A stretch of DNA of 64,000 nt from Deltaproteobacteria bacterium (GTDB taxonomy: Bacteria > Myxococcota_A > Polyangia > Polyangiales > Ga0077539), in the NCBI GenBank assembly GCA_016218725.1, contig JACRDB010000011.1:23418-87417 (forward strand). Direction: 5' to 3'. The translations under genes and the position numbers were made by a program. The notes under the pieces were generated by a model. It was not told where the DNA came from and searched no databases. It saw only the letters and a list, made by a program, of their open reading frames with translations. Shown one piece after another: positions 10,659-20,820 of this stretch. Every line of letters begins with the position of its first letter. Positions within the stretch are counted from its first letter, which is position 1.

Positions 10659-12122
10659 TTATGCCCCCTCGGTGGCGGCGGGGGCGGGCTCTCCGCCCTC
10701 CGTCGGCGCGTCGCGCTTGTCGTGCTTGTCGTGCTTGCCGTGGTGCTCGCCGTGGTGCGGGTCCGCCTGCGGGAGCACACCCTTGAGCTCCGCGATGGCG
10801 ATCATGGGCACCCACCGGATGAAGAGCAGGAACAGCGTGAAGAACAGCCCCAGGCTCCCCATGAAGGTCGCGATGTCCACCGCCGTCGGGTGGAAGTACC
10901 CCCAGGAGGCGGGCACGAAGTCCCGGTGGAGGCTCGTCACGATGATCACGAAGCGCTCGAACCACATCCCGATGTTGATGAAGATGCTCAGCACGAAGCT
11001 GAACGGGATGTTCGTCCGGAAGCGCTTGAACCAGAAGAACTGCGGCGAGATCACGTTGCACGAGATCATCGTCCAGTACGCCCAGGAGTAGGGCCCCAGC
11101 GCGCGGTTGACGAACACGTACCGCTCGTACGGGTTGCCGGAGTACCACGCGATGAAGAACTCCATCGCGTATGCGTACCCGACCAGGCTCCCCGTCGCGA
11201 GCATGATCTTGTTCATCAGCTCGATGTGGGTCATGGTGACCAGGTCGTTGAGCTTGTACACCACCCGCGCGACCAGGATCAGGGACATCACCATCGCGAA
11301 GCCCGAGAACACGGCCCCCGCGACGAAGTACGGCGGGAAGATGGTGGTGTGCCACCCGGGCTCCACGCTCGTGGCGAAGTCAAAGGACACCACCGAGTGG
11401 ACGCTCAGCACCAGCGGCGTAGAGAGCGCCGCGAGGATCATGTACGCGCGCTCGTAGTTGGACCAGTGCCGGTTGCTCCCGCGCCAGCCGAGGGCGAAGA
11501 GCCCGTACACGTACCTGCGCACCCCCTGCGCCGCGGTGGTGCAGCGGTCCCGGAGCGTGGCCAGGTCGGGGATGAGCCCCACGTACCAGAAGAGCAGGCT
11601 CACCGTGAAGTACGTGCCCACGGCGAAGATGTCCCACAGGAGCGGGCTCTTGAAGTTCGGCCACAGGCTCATGCTGTTGGGCAGCGGGAACATGTAGTAC
11701 GCGTGCCACACGCGGCCCACGTGGATGCCCGGGAACAGGAGCGCGCAGATGACCGCGAAGATGGTCATGGCCTCCGCGAAGCGGTTGATGCTCGTGCGCC
11801 ACTTTTGCCGGAAGAGGAACAGCACCGCGGAGATCAGCGTCCCGGCGTGGCCGATGCCGACCCACCAGACGAAGTTGGTGATGTCCCAGGCCCAGCCCAC
11901 CGGGGAGTTGTTCCCCCAGACGCCGACGCCCTTCCAGAAGAGCCAGCCCACGGCGGCGCCGAGGATGCCCAGGAAGGTGGCGGCCGTGAGGAAGGCGATC
12001 CACCACCCGCGGGGGGCGCTGGTCTCCGTCACCACGGAGATGGAGTCGGTGATCTCGCGGAAGGTCGCGCCCGGCCGGACCAGGTGCTTCTCGCCGATGG
12101 AAGTGATGGGTCCGTCGCTCAT
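10659..12122 (-). CDS. actC: Alternative Complex III subunit ActC (NrfD/PsrC family)
   Basis: 487 residues with about ten membrane helices. It is an NrfD/PsrC-type membrane subunit and the presumed main quinol-binding site of the complex. Recognisable blocks include [20 protein letters not shown] near residue 80 and [16 protein letters not shown] near residue 185. The C-terminus is a soluble tail with a Lys/His/Asp-rich repeat ([15 protein letters not shown]). The ATG start overlaps the actB stop by four bases. Confidence 0.95.
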   Translation of the reverse strand: MSDGPITSIGEKHLVRPGATFREITDSISVVTETSAPRGWWIAFLTAATFLGILGAAVGWLFWKGVGVWGNNSPVGWAWDITNFVWWVGIGHAGTLISAVLFLFRQKWRTSINRFAEAMTIFAVICALLFPGIHVGRVWHAYYMFPLPNSMSLWPNFKSPLLWDIFAVGTYFTVSLLFWYVGLIPDLATLRDRCTTAAQGVRRYVYGLFALGWRGSNRHWSNYERAYMILAALSTPLVLSVHSVVSFDFATSVEPGWHTTIFPPYFVAGAVFSGFAMVMSLILVARVVYKLNDLVTMTHIELMNKIMLATGSLVGYAYAMEFFIAWYSGNPYERYVFVNRALGPYSWAYWTMISCNVISPQFFWFKRFRTNIPFSFVLSIFINIGMWFERFVIIVTSLHRDFVPASWGYFHPTAVDIATFMGSLGLFFTLFLLFIRWVPMIAIAELKGVLPQADPHHGEHHGKHDKHDKRDAPTEGGEPAPAATEGA

Positions 12123-15100
12123 CCGAGCATCTCCGGGTTCGGATTGCGGATGCGTGCCAGGTACGTGGTCCGCGGCTGCGTGCCGACCTCCCCGAGGAGC
12201 TTGTAGCGCCGGTCCTCGCGGGACACGCGCGCCACGCGGCTATCGTGGTCGTTCAGGTCGCCGAAGACCACCGCGTCCGCGGGGCAGGCCTGCTGGCAGG
12301 CGGTCTTGAGCTCGCCGTCGCGCAGCTCCACCGCGACGCCGGGCTGCCCGTCGTGGGCGAAGCCCTCCACCGCGTGGACGCGGCCCTCGCGCTTGGCGGC
12401 GATCTTGTGCGTCTGGATCCGCTGGATGCAGTAGGTGCACTTCTCCATCACCCCGCGGAAGCGCACGGTGACGTTCGGGTTCATCTGCATCCGGACGGTC
12501 TCCGGCGTGTCCGCGTGGCCGGGCTGGTACACCCCGTCGTTGTGGTAGTTCAGGTAGTTGAAGCGCCGGACCTTGTAGGGGCAGTTGTTGGCGCAGTACC
12601 GCGTCCCGATGCAGCGGTTGTACGCCATCTCGTTGATGCCCTCGGTGGAGTGCACCGTGGCGGCCACCGGGCACACGTTCTCGCACGGGGCGTTCTCGCA
12701 GTGCACGCACGCCAGGGGTTGGAAGGCCACCCGCGGGTCGCTCGTGGCCTCCGGGTCGGCGTCGGTCCCCCGGGGCCTGGGGCTCACGAAGTACCGGTCC
12801 ACCCGCAGCCAGTGCATCTCCCGGCCGCGGGCCACGTACTCCTTGCCCACCACCGGGATGTTGTTCTCCGCCTGGCAGGCCACCACGCAGGTGCCGCAGC
12901 CCGTGCAGGCGTTCAGGTCTATGGCCATGCCCCACTTGTTCCCGGGGTACGCCGCCTGGCGCCACAGGGGCAGGGTCCGCGGCGTGGGCGAGAGCCGCTC
13001 GGCCAGGTTCGGGTGCTCCCGGTACTCCGCCAGCGTGGCCTCGATGGCCACGGGCCGCCCCTCCATCCGGTGGTTCTCCTGCGTCTGCGAGAAGCGGTAG
13101 CGCGAGCCCTCGCGCTCCACCCGCACGCCGTCGGTGAACCACAAAGCGTCGCTCGCGCGCAGGGGGCCTACGTCAAAGCCCCGCCCGGTGCCCACGCGCC
13201 CGGCGGTGGCGCGGCCCCACCCGAGGAAGAGCGCCACGGAGTTGTCCGCCTGGCCCGGCATGATCCACACCGGCGCCGTGAGCATGCGCTCGCCCTTGGA
13301 GAGCCTCAGCTGGTCGCCGTTGTCCACCCCGAGCCGGTGGGCCGTGGCCTCGGACACGTACGCGCAGTTGTCCCAGGAGATCCGCGTCAGCGGGTCCGGG
13401 AGCTCCAGCATCCACGCGTTGGCCGCGTGGCGCCCGTCGTACATCTTGGCGTCGAGGGCGAAGGTGACCTCCAGGTTGCTGTCCGTCACCGCGGCGGGGA
13501 CGGGCCTGCGCAGGTGCGCGGCGATGTCGCCCGCGCGCAGCGAGGGCGCCGGCGCTGGCCCGAGGGACGGGGCCAGCACGCCCGTGTTCAGCGCCCGGAG
13601 CCAGCGCCGCTCGAAGGCCGGCCCCTGGGGCTCGGACCGGCTGGCGGTCTCGCGCACCAGGTCATGCCCACGGTTCGTGCTCGCCCCGGCGGCCACGGCC
13701 AGGAGCTCCAGCTCGCTGCGGCTGTAGAACAAGGGCGCGATCAGCGGCTGCTGCACGCTCACGGTGCCGTCCAGGGCCTGGGCGTCGCCCCAGGCCTCCA
13801 GGTAGTGGCACGCTGGCGCATGCCACGTACACACCGCGCCGGTCTCATCCCGGTGCATGGACAGGTGCACGCTCACCCGCGCCTGACGGATCCTGGCCGC
13901 GACCTGCAGGTCCGCCGGGGCGTCGTAGACGGGGTTGCCGCCAAGAATCACCAGGGCCTGCACCTGCCCGCCCTCCAGGGCGCGGCACAGGTCCCGCAGG
14001 TCCTGGGCCTCGTCGCCCAGGTCCTGGTCCGCCGCGGGGAAGTAATCAATCGCCGCGTGGTTGCCGAGGGCCGCGTTGAGCGCGTGGACCAGCGCGTGGA
14101 CGCCCACCGGCTGGCGGCTGCCGGCCACCAGCACCCCGTTGCCGCGGTGCCGCGAGAGCTCCTCGGCCACCACGTTGATCCAGCGCTCGCTCACCCCGGC
14201 GGGCGGCGCCGCGTTGCGCACGGCCTCGGCCACGGGGCCGAGCTCCAGGGTGTGGTGCGCCACCCGCCGCGAGGCCAGGGCCCGAAGGTACGCCTCCACG
14301 GCGCTGGCCGGCAGGCGCAGGCGGTGGTCGGCGTTGGCGCCGGTGAGCGACAGGTGGGGCTCCACCACGTAGAGCCTGGAGGGGTCGCGGCCCTCGCCCA
14401 CGCGGCGGCCCTCGGCGTAGCGCCGGGTGCTGCGCACGGCGCCGGGCTCCGTCTGGAGGAAGTCCGCGTCGAGGGACACGATCACCCGGGCCCGCTCGTA
14501 CCGGGGCAGGGCGTTCAGGGCCATGCCGAAGGCCAGCCGGCTCCCGAGGTGCGTGTTGGCCGTGGTCCCGGCGCTCCAGGTGTGCACCCTGGCCTCCGGG
14601 AGCCGCTGCGCGAGCAGCGCCTTGAGGCGGTGGAAGGTCGGCGAGATGGAGGGCCGCACGAGGAACCGGAGCCCCGCGCCGCGGGTGGCCACCTGGGCCT
14701 CCAGGAGCGCGCGGTAGGCCTCGTCGAACTGCGTGTAGCTCCTCTCCTGGCCGCCCTCGGTGGGGTTCTTGGACCGGTCGGGGTCGTAGAGGTCCAGCAC
14801 CGACGCCTGCGTGAGCAGGTCCGTGGACCCGAGGCTCCCGGCGTGCCCGGGGTTGCCCTCGACCTTGGTGGGGCGCCCCTCGTGGCTCTCCACCAGGAGC
14901 CCCAGGGCGTCCCCCCGGCGCTCGTACACCGACGCGTACCACGTGGCCGTGCCGATGTTCATCCCCTCCGGCATGCGGGTGTACGGCAGGATGTTGTCCA
15001 CCGGCCGACGGCACCCGGCCAGGGTCCCCAGGGCGATGGAGGCCCCCATCAGCGAGAGGAAGCCCCGGCGCGAGACCGGGTCCGTGAACTCCGCCACGCC

Positions 15101-15253
15101 GCCCGGGAACTCCGCGCTATACGTGGCAGTTTCATCAGTGATTTCCGCGGGTTCCGTTCCCTGGAGCTGTTGGTCGAGCTCGGGGCGGTCCATCCAGTAG
15201 ATGGGCGCGTCGGGGGCGGGGGCGGCGAACTCGTAGGGCTGGCGGCGGCTCAT
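12119..15253 (-). CDS. actB: Alternative Complex III subunit ActB (molybdopterin-oxidoreductase-like plus iron-sulfur protein)
   Basis: 1044 residues from ATG 15253, which overlaps the actA stop. A twin-arginine motif ([12 protein letters not shown] at 62-63) followed by TLAGC indicates Tat export with a possible lipid anchor. Residues about 90-740 form the molybdopterin-oxidoreductase-like domain, which in characterised ActB proteins binds no molybdenum. Residues about 775-1000 form a ferredoxin region with four Cys clusters, beginning [35 protein letters not shown] and CTYC, for three [4Fe-4S] and one [3Fe-4S] centres. ActB carries electrons from the quinol site towards the ActA/ActE hemes. 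Confidence 0.95.
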   Translation of the reverse strand: MSRRQPYEFAAPAPDAPIYWMDRPELDQQLQGTEPAEITDETATYSAEFPGGVAEFTDPVSRRGFLSLMGASIALGTLAGCRRPVDNILPYTRMPEGMNIGTATWYASVYERRGDALGLLVESHEGRPTKVEGNPGHAGSLGSTDLLTQASVLDLYDPDRSKNPTEGGQERSYTQFDEAYRALLEAQVATRGAGLRFLVRPSISPTFHRLKALLAQRLPEARVHTWSAGTTANTHLGSRLAFGMALNALPRYERARVIVSLDADFLQTEPGAVRSTRRYAEGRRVGEGRDPSRLYVVEPHLSLTGANADHRLRLPASAVEAYLRALASRRVAHHTLELGPVAEAVRNAAPPAGVSERWINVVAEELSRHRGNGVLVAGSRQPVGVHALVHALNAALGNHAAIDYFPAADQDLGDEAQDLRDLCRALEGGQVQALVILGGNPVYDAPADLQVAARIRQARVSVHLSMHRDETGAVCTWHAPACHYLEAWGDAQALDGTVSVQQPLIAPLFYSRSELELLAVAAGASTNRGHDLVRETASRSEPQGPAFERRWLRALNTGVLAPSLGPAPAPSLRAGDIAAHLRRPVPAAVTDSNLEVTFALDAKMYDGRHAANAWMLELPDPLTRISWDNCAYVSEATAHRLGVDNGDQLRLSKGERMLTAPVWIMPGQADNSVALFLGWGRATAGRVGTGRGFDVGPLRASDALWFTDGVRVEREGSRYRFSQTQENHRMEGRPVAIEATLAEYREHPNLAERLSPTPRTLPLWRQAAYPGNKWGMAIDLNACTGCGTCVVACQAENNIPVVGKEYVARGREMHWLRVDRYFVSPRPRGTDADPEATSDPRVAFQPLACVHCENAPCENVCPVAATVHSTEGINEMAYNRCIGTRYCANNCPYKVRRFNYLNYHNDGVYQPGHADTPETVRMQMNPNVTVRFRGVMEKCTYCIQRIQTHKIAAKREGRVHAVEGFAHDGQPGVAVELRDGELKTACQQACPADAVVFGDLNDHDSRVARVSREDRRYKLLGEVGTQPRTTYLARIRNPNPEMLG

Positions 15254-15951
15254 CGGTGGCACCCGGAACACGTTTGCGGCGGACGGACCGGGCGCGCCTG
15301 CTGCGTCGGGCCCGAGGGCTCCCAGTTCATGTTGGTGACTTCGCTCGGGGGGCGCAGGCGCCCGGTGGGGTCTCGGTGGCAGTCCAGGCACCAGCCCATG
15401 CTCAAGGGCTGCTCCTGGCGCACCACCTCCATGCGGTCCACGCGGCCGTGGCACTCCACGCAGCCGACGCCCGCGGTGACGTGCACGCTGTGGTCAAAGT
15501 AGGCGTGGTCTGGCAGGCGGTGCACCCGCACCCAGGGGATCGCCGCCTGGGCTACGGTGAGCCGCGCGCGGCGCTCGGCGGGCACCCCGGGGCAGTTGGC
15601 GTCCGTGCGCTGCGCGGGCGGGAACTGCGCGCACCAGCTCTCCCGGACGGGGGCGAGGGCGCCGGAGTCCAGCCGCACCTGGGCGTGGCAGTTCATGCAC
15701 GTCTGCGTGGGCGGGATCATCGCCTCCGGCGACCGCTCGACGTTGGCGTGGCAGTACCGGCAGTCCATGCCCAGCTGCCCGGCGTGGAGCCAGTGGCTGT
15801 AGGGCACCGGCTGCCGGGGCGCGTAGCCCACGTGCGTGTGCTTGGGGGTGAAGTAGTACCAGACCCCGGCGGTGGCGGCCCCGCCGCCCACGGCGAGGCC
15901 CAGCCCCAGGATGGCCGGCAGGAGGTTGAAGGAGCGCGGAAAGATCTGCAT
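15250..15951 (-). CDS. actA: Alternative Complex III subunit ActA, pentaheme cytochrome c
   Basis: 233 residues, the first gene of the operon. One N-terminal membrane helix (about 10-32) is followed by a periplasmic domain with five CXXCH motifs: C64-H68, C85-H89, C164-H168, C188-H192 and C228-H232. The last motif ends one residue before the C-terminus. The blocks WVRVHRLPDHAYFDHSVHV and LSMGWCLDCHRDP are typical of ActA. Between hemes 2 and 3 there is a segment of about 30 residues with two additional Cys (C107, C120) that I do not associate with canonical ActA. The promoter must lie in the 450-bp divergent intergenic region upstream. Confidence 0.95.
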   Translation of the reverse strand: MQIFPRSFNLLPAILGLGLAVGGGAATAGVWYYFTPKHTHVGYAPRQPVPYSHWLHAGQLGMDCRYCHANVERSPEAMIPPTQTCMNCHAQVRLDSGALAPVRESWCAQFPPAQRTDANCPGVPAERRARLTVAQAAIPWVRVHRLPDHAYFDHSVHVTAGVGCVECHGRVDRMEVVRQEQPLSMGWCLDCHRDPTGRLRPPSEVTNMNWEPSGPTQQARPVRPPQTCSGCHR

Positions 15952-16404
15952 GTCGGTTCGTCGTGAGTTGCAGCCAATGCGCGCGCCCGAGAGCCGCCGC
16001 GGGGCGCTAGCACCATTTCGTCAGGGACCTGTCAAGATCCCCGGGGCGTGAATTCACCCGCCGGGGTCCTTCTGTGTGACTCCGCAGCCACGCCGAGGGA
16101 CCCGCCGGCCACCTGTCGGCCGCGGACCCTAACAGCTTTGCCGTCGATCACAAAGCACAGAATGCAGTGCCGCCCTGCGACCGACCGCCTTCGGCCATGT
16201 AGGGTCCCCTCCCCCGGGTCGGCAAGACGCTCGCCCTGCGCCCCCTCGCGCACGGCGTTCGTGCGGTTCCTAAGTCTCAACCTATTGAAATTACTGCTCT
16301 TTCTGGGAATTCTGGACATTCTCCGTCCAGTGACGTTTTGACAACTCCGGGGGTTGCGTTAGGGAGAGGGCCCTTGGACGCAGGAACCTTGTAGGGGCGA
16401 TGTG
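15952..16404. other. Divergent intergenic region between actA and the Cys-rich lipoprotein gene
   Basis: About 450 bp without a credible gene; the weak open frames lack family signs. It must hold the act-cta operon promoter and the promoter of the gene at 16405. Visible elements: a 34-bp imperfect palindrome at 16036-16069; an unusually AT-rich patch at about 16265-16345; a 6-bp inverted repeat CTGGAC/GTCCAG at 16312-16330; and a TTGACA -35-like hexamer at 16338-16343 without a convincing -10. The AT-rich patch stands out in this 70% GC window and suits a promoter or regulator-binding zone. Confidence 0.6.
16036..16069. promoter_or_regulatory. 34-bp imperfect palindrome upstream of actA, candidate operator
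   Basis: Centred on the perfect 10-bp palindrome GTGAATTCAC (16048-16057), with GC-rich arms pairing at most positions (CCCCGG against CCGGGG). It starts about 85 bp upstream of the actA start codon, between two divergent genes. No T-run follows, so it looks more like a protein-binding site than a terminator. The regulator is unknown. Confidence 0.4.
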
Positions 16405-17835
16405 ATGCGAGTGAACGCACGGATCTCGATGCTTGTGCTGGTGCTGGGAGGTTGTTCAGCGCGGGGGGGCTTCAACAACGCCCCGCCACCGGTGACCGAC
16501 GCGGGCGGGGAGACCGCCACCATGGCGGACACGGAGACACCGGACACCGGGACGCCACCCGAGGACGGGACCCCGCTGCCGGACAGCCCCCCTCCGCCCG
16601 ACGGCCCTCCGCCGCCGGACACCGCGCCGCCGCCGGACACCGCGCCGCCGCCGGACGCGCCCATGGCGCGCTGCGGGGACATGCGCTGCGACATGGCCGC
16701 GGGGGAGACGTGCCGGTCCTGCGAGCGGGACTGCGGGCCCTGCGCGCCCATGTGCGGCGACGGGCGCTGCCAGGCCGAGGCCGGGGAGACCTGCGACAAC
16801 TGCTCGCTGGACTGCACCTGCGCCCCGCGGTGCGGGGACGGGCGCTGCAACGGGACCGAGAGCTGCGCCACCTGCATGATGGACTGCCCCTGCACGGACC
16901 CGTGCGCGGGGCGGACCGTCTGCGGAGCGTGCACCACCACCGCGGGCTGCGGCTTCTGCCGCGCCACCAACCGGTGCCTCCAGGGGGGCGCCGGGGGGTC
17001 CATGGACGGCACCTGCTCGGGCCCCAACTGGGTGGCGCCGGCGGGGGTGTGCGAGGCGCCGGACCCCTGCGGGGCGGTGACCTCCTGCGCAAGCTGCACC
17101 TCGTCCACGAGCTGCGGCTGGTGCCGCACGACCAACGCCTGCGTGCGGGGCACCTCCACCGGGGCCACGGACGGGACGTGCTCGGGCACCAACTGGGTGC
17201 ACACCTCGGGCACCACCCGCACCTGCCCCACCCCCACCATGGGGAGCTACCGGGCGGAGCTCACGCCGGTGCCCTTCATCGACGCCTGCACCGCCGTCGG
17301 GCGGGTGACCGTGCTGCCGTCGCTGGACGACTCGGCCACGCTGGTCCCGCTGCCCTTTCCGTTCATGTACTACGGGAGGAGCTTCACCATGGGCAGCATG
17401 GTGAACGTGGTCACCAACGGCTGGATCGGCCTCGGGGCCACCACCACGGACCCGTCCTACGGCTTTCCCATCCCGAGCGCCACCGTGCCCAACGGCGTCA
17501 TCGCCGCGCTGGAGGCGGACCTTGACACCCGCACCCAGGGCATCTGCGTCGCCACCACGGGCAGCGCCCCGGCGCGGCGCTTCGTGGTCGAGTGGGCGGG
17601 CGCCGGCGACCACGGCAGCACCACCACTTCAACCAATTTCACCTTCGAGATCGCCCTGAACGAGGGGTCCAACGTCATCGAGTACAGCTACTCCTCCATG
17701 ACCGGCGGCACCCGGACCTACTACGTCGGCCTCGAGAGCCACGACGGCGCCTCGGGCGTCGGAGGCTGCTCCGCCGGAGGCTTTTCCTGCCGTCCCACAT
17801 CGGGAGCGGGTGTACGTTTTACACCTACAATGTAG
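16405..17835 (+). CDS. Cys-rich PSI-like lipoprotein with nidogen-like C-terminal module
   Basis: 476 residues. A lipoprotein signal ending LVLGGC is followed by an Asp/Pro/Thr linker (PPDT repeats, about 30-90). Then come short CGDGRC repeats (about 90-165) and two PSI-like modules with the pattern CxxCxxxxxCGWCRxTNxC. The last module, of about 190 residues from residue 285, has the blocks LDDSATLVPLPFPF, VVTNGWIGLG, NGVIAALEADLD and RRFVVEW, and closely resembles the C-terminus of the 1119-residue lipoprotein encoded at 20821-24180. ATG 16405 is chosen over GTG 16402 because of the AGGGG site upstream. The architecture suggests a surface protein for binding or adhesion; the function is unknown. 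Confidence 0.85.
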   Translation: MRVNARISMLVLVLGGCSARGGFNNAPPPVTDAGGETATMADTETPDTGTPPEDGTPLPDSPPPPDGPPPPDTAPPPDTAPPPDAPMARCGDMRCDMAAGETCRSCERDCGPCAPMCGDGRCQAEAGETCDNCSLDCTCAPRCGDGRCNGTESCATCMMDCPCTDPCAGRTVCGACTTTAGCGFCRATNRCLQGGAGGSMDGTCSGPNWVAPAGVCEAPDPCGAVTSCASCTSSTSCGWCRTTNACVRGTSTGATDGTCSGTNWVHTSGTTRTCPTPTMGSYRAELTPVPFIDACTAVGRVTVLPSLDDSATLVPLPFPFMYYGRSFTMGSMVNVVTNGWIGLGATTTDPSYGFPIPSATVPNGVIAALEADLDTRTQGICVATTGSAPARRFVVEWAGAGDHGSTTTSTNFTFEIALNEGSNVIEYSYSSMTGGTRTYYVGLESHDGASGVGGCSAGGFSCRPTSGAGVRFTPTM

Positions 17836-17913
17836 GTACTGACGCAGTGCGGGGGTGAACCGCCCCCGGGGCTGTGTTACGAACCCTCGCCGGATGTGAG
17901 GGAGCGCCGCCCA

Positions 17914-18945
17914 ATGGTCCAAGCGTACATTTCCGGCACTGGTTTTCATGTCCCGCCGACGCGGGTGACCAACGACGACCTGCGGACCCGCTACGGGCTC
18001 GAGACCACCGACGAGTGGATCGTGCAGCGCACGGGCATCCGCGAGCGGCGCTTCGCCGAACCCGGGGTGACCACCTCGGACCTGGCGCTGCCGGCGGCCC
18101 GGGACGCGCTGGCGCGGGCGGGGCTCAAGCCCTCGGACCTGGACATGATCATCTTCGCGACGCTGTCCCCGGACCACTGCTTCCCGGGCGCGGGGGTGTA
18201 CCTCCAGCGCAAGCTGTGTCTGGAGGGCACCGACGAGCCCCACTTCGTGCCCGCGCTGGACGTGCGCAACCAGTGCACGGGCTTCCTCTATGGCCTCGGG
18301 TGCGCGACCTCCATGGTGCGCTCCGGGGCGTGCCGTCACGTGCTCCTGGTGGGGGCCGAGACGCACTCTGCGGCGCTGGACCTCTCCAGCCGGGGGCGCC
18401 AGGTGGCGTCGCTCTTCGGCGACGGGGCGGGGGCCGTGGTGGTGAGCGCCACGGAGGAGGACCGCGGGGTGCGGGGCTGGTACCTCGGCGCCGACGGGCG
18501 CCACGCGGACGTGCTGGCGCAGAAGATCTGGGACATCTCCAAGAGGCCCTTCATCCCGCAGGATGCCGACGGGTGGGGGCGCGTGGCGCCGGAGATGATG
18601 TGGGCCCAGATGGACGGCAAGGTGGTGTTCAAGAACGCCGTGGAGCGCATGCTCGGCGTGGTGATGCAGGCCTGCTGGTCCCAGGGCATCGGCCCGGCGG
18701 ACATCGACCTCTGGGTGTTCCACCAGGCCAACCTCCGGATCAACCAGTACGTGGCCCAGCAGCTCGGGCTCCCGGAGGAGAAGTTCGTCCACAACATCGA
18801 GCGCTACGGCAACACCACCGCGGCGACGATCCCGATCCTCCTGGCGGAGTGCGAGCGGGACGGCAAGCTCAAGCGCGGGATGAAGGTCGCGATGGTGGCC
18901 TTCGGCTCAGGATTCACCTGGGGCGCGGCCATCGTAGACTGGTGA
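17914..18945 (+). CDS. fabH: 3-oxoacyl-[ACP] synthase III (FabH-like)
   Basis: 343 residues from ATG 17914, with a GAGGGAG site upstream. The thiolase-fold catalytic triad is complete: C121 in NQCTGF, H270 in FHQANLRI and N300 in RYGNTTAATIPI. The N-terminal block DEWIVQRTGIRERRF is typical of FabH. The enzyme condenses an acyl-CoA starter with malonyl-ACP to begin fatty acid synthesis. The residues before the active Cys (RNQ rather than AAC-type) and the greater length differ from housekeeping FabH. No other fatty-acid genes are nearby, so it may be a secondary copy for branched starters or a specialised lipid. Its 3' end overlaps the convergent FG-GAP gene by 39 bp. Confidence 0.88.
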   Translation: MVQAYISGTGFHVPPTRVTNDDLRTRYGLETTDEWIVQRTGIRERRFAEPGVTTSDLALPAARDALARAGLKPSDLDMIIFATLSPDHCFPGAGVYLQRKLCLEGTDEPHFVPALDVRNQCTGFLYGLGCATSMVRSGACRHVLLVGAETHSAALDLSSRGRQVASLFGDGAGAVVVSATEEDRGVRGWYLGADGRHADVLAQKIWDISKRPFIPQDADGWGRVAPEMMWAQMDGKVVFKNAVERMLGVVMQACWSQGIGPADIDLWVFHQANLRINQYVAQQLGLPEEKFVHNIERYGNTTAATIPILLAECERDGKLKRGMKVAMVAFGSGFTWGAAIVDW

Positions 18946-20805
18946 CCTCCAGCGCAGGGCGAGCGCGCTGCCGAGCTCATCGCCGATGGTGCCTCGGAAG
19001 GTCACCCGGGGCGTAGCCATCACCGCCGAGCCGCCGAAGAATACGTACACGCTGCCGGGCCCGCTGCGCCCCGCGAAGGGCGCGAAGCGCGCCCCGAGGG
19101 TGAAGTCCCCGAAGCCGTCGCGGTTCACGTCCCCGGCGGAGGCCACGGCGTACCCGAGCTGGTCGCCGGTCATGCTGTTGCTGAAGGTCGCCGCGGCCAC
19201 CGGCGCGGGCGCCGCGGCGCCGAGGAACAGGTACGCCCTCCCGGCGCTCATGCCCGCCACGCCGTTCTCCGGCGCGCCCACCAGCACGTCTCCGAAGCCG
19301 TCGTTGTTGACGTCCCCGGCGCCCGCCACGGAGAACCCGAGCTTCTCCCCGGAGGCGCCACGGAGTACCAGGTCCGCCGTGGCGTCCAGCGTGGCACCGC
19401 CGAAGTACACCGCCGCCATGCCCGTGTTTACGCTCGCCCCGGCGGCGTTGGGCCCGCCCACCACCACGTCGGCGTAGCCGTCGCCGTTGACGTCCCCGCA
19501 CCCCGCCACCGAGGACCCGAAGGTGTCCCCGGCCGCCGCGCCGGGGAGGCTCAGGTCCGCGTTGGGGTCCATGGTGGGGCCCCCGAGGAAGACGTATGCT
19601 TGGCCGGAGTTCTCGCCGCCGCTGTCGTTCCTCGGGGCGCCCACGACCACGTCGGCGTAGCCGTCGCCGTTGACGTCCCCGGCGCCCGCCACGGAGAACC
19701 CGAGCTGGTCCCCGGCGGCCGCGAAGGTCAGGCTCACGTCCACGTCCGCGTCCGGCGTGGCGCCGCCGAGGTAGATCAGCACCCGGCCCGACAGGGGCCC
19801 CGTGCTGTTCACCTGCGGCGCCCCCACGGCCATGTCCGCGTAGCCGTCGCCGTTGACGTCCCCCACGATGGCCACGGAGCGCCCCGTGAGCGCGTTGGCG
19901 GCGATCCCAGGGATCTGCAGCGCGGGGCGCGTCCCCGGCGTGGGCGCGCCCGTGAACAGGAACACCCGCCCGCCGTCCTCGTTGCCAAGGTCGTTGTAGG
20001 GGGCGCCCACCAGCACGTCCGCGAAGCCGTCGCCGTTGACGTCCCCGGCCGCCGAGAGGCCCTGACCGAAGTACTCCCCGCGCGTGTCCCCGCTGTACGT
20101 CACGTCCGGGGTCCCGTCCATCATCGCCCCGCCGCGCGAGAGGTACACCCGGCTCGACGCCGCCGCTGAGAAGAGCACCTCCGAGTCCCCGTCACCGTCC
20201 ACGTCCGCCGGGGCGTGGCCCACGGTGACCTCCCACACAGGCCCGGCCGGGCCGTCGCCAGTGGCGGTCACGGGCACCACCCGCCAGAAGCGCAGCCCCG
20301 CGGGCAGGTCCGTCGCGGGCGTGAGCGTGGTGCCCTCCGCGGTGGCCATGAACTCCACCGGCGCAAAGGCCCTGGTGGCCGCCACCTCTACCCGGTACCG
20401 CGCCGCGCCGGTGAACGGCACCCACCGGAAGACCGGCCTGCGCGTCCTCACCGCCGCACCCGACCACGGCGCCAGCGGCCTCACGGTGACCACCCTCGGC
20501 CCGTCCATGGGGATGTCGGGCGGTGTGGTGTCCCGTACGGCGGTGTCGGGCGGTGTGGTCTCGTCCGAGGGCACGTCCATGGCGGGGGCCGAGTCCCCGT
20601 CCGGGGTGCCGTCGGTGGCGTCCGCGGCGCCGTCCGCGGCGTCCAGGGGCGCGCTGTCCGGGGGGCCTGTGCGGTCCGGCGGGGAGAGCACCCGATCCCC
20701 CGAGGGGCCGCTGTCCAGGGAGTTGATGCCCGGGGGGCGGTCCTTGCCGCACGCGCCGAGGACGAGCCCCAGAGCCAGGAGCGCCCGGTGACGAGGTACG
20801 CGCAT
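18907..20805 (-). CDS. FG-GAP repeat (integrin-like beta-propeller) lipoprotein
   Basis: 632 residues. Lipoprotein signal MRVPRHRALLALGLVLGAC, then an Asp/Pro/Thr-rich linker (to about residue 100) and a fibronectin-like domain (about 105-195; blocks RRPVFRWVPFTGAARYRVEV and GLRFWRVVPV). A run of FG-GAP repeats follows: six with the Ca-binding signature GDVNGDGxADVxVGAP and one degenerate first blade (DVDGDGDSEVLFSA), so a seven-bladed propeller is predicted. The protein is probably Ca-stabilised and surface-exposed, with a binding or adhesion role inferred from the fold. The 3' end overlaps the end of the FabH-like gene on the opposite strand by 39 bp. Confidence 0.9.
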   Translation of the reverse strand: MRVPRHRALLALGLVLGACGKDRPPGINSLDSGPSGDRVLSPPDRTGPPDSAPLDAADGAADATDGTPDGDSAPAMDVPSDETTPPDTAVRDTTPPDIPMDGPRVVTVRPLAPWSGAAVRTRRPVFRWVPFTGAARYRVEVAATRAFAPVEFMATAEGTTLTPATDLPAGLRFWRVVPVTATGDGPAGPVWEVTVGHAPADVDGDGDSEVLFSAAASSRVYLSRGGAMMDGTPDVTYSGDTRGEYFGQGLSAAGDVNGDGFADVLVGAPYNDLGNEDGGRVFLFTGAPTPGTRPALQIPGIAANALTGRSVAIVGDVNGDGYADMAVGAPQVNSTGPLSGRVLIYLGGATPDADVDVSLTFAAAGDQLGFSVAGAGDVNGDGYADVVVGAPRNDSGGENSGQAYVFLGGPTMDPNADLSLPGAAAGDTFGSSVAGCGDVNGDGYADVVVGGPNAAGASVNTGMAAVYFGGATLDATADLVLRGASGEKLGFSVAGAGDVNNDGFGDVLVGAPENGVAGMSAGRAYLFLGAAAPAPVAAATFSNSMTGDQLGYAVASAGDVNRDGFGDFTLGARFAPFAGRSGPGSVYVFFGGSAVMATPRVTFRGTIGDELGSALALRWRSPVYDGRAPGES

Positions 20806-20820
20806 CGGGTGGCCCTCCCT

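Noticed and set aside
12119..15253. ActB as an active molybdenum enzyme
   Set aside because: The domain resembles molybdopterin oxidoreductases, but known ActB proteins bind no Mo and the operon is a clear Alternative Complex III.
12245..15502. Plus-strand open frame of 1085 codons
   Set aside because: Antisense to actB. It has Arg/Gly/Val/His-biased composition and no domains; high-GC DNA gives such shadows.
16338..16343. TTGACA as part of a complete promoter for the gene at 16405
   Set aside because: No acceptable -10 at 16-18 bp; kept only as a note in the intergenic entry.
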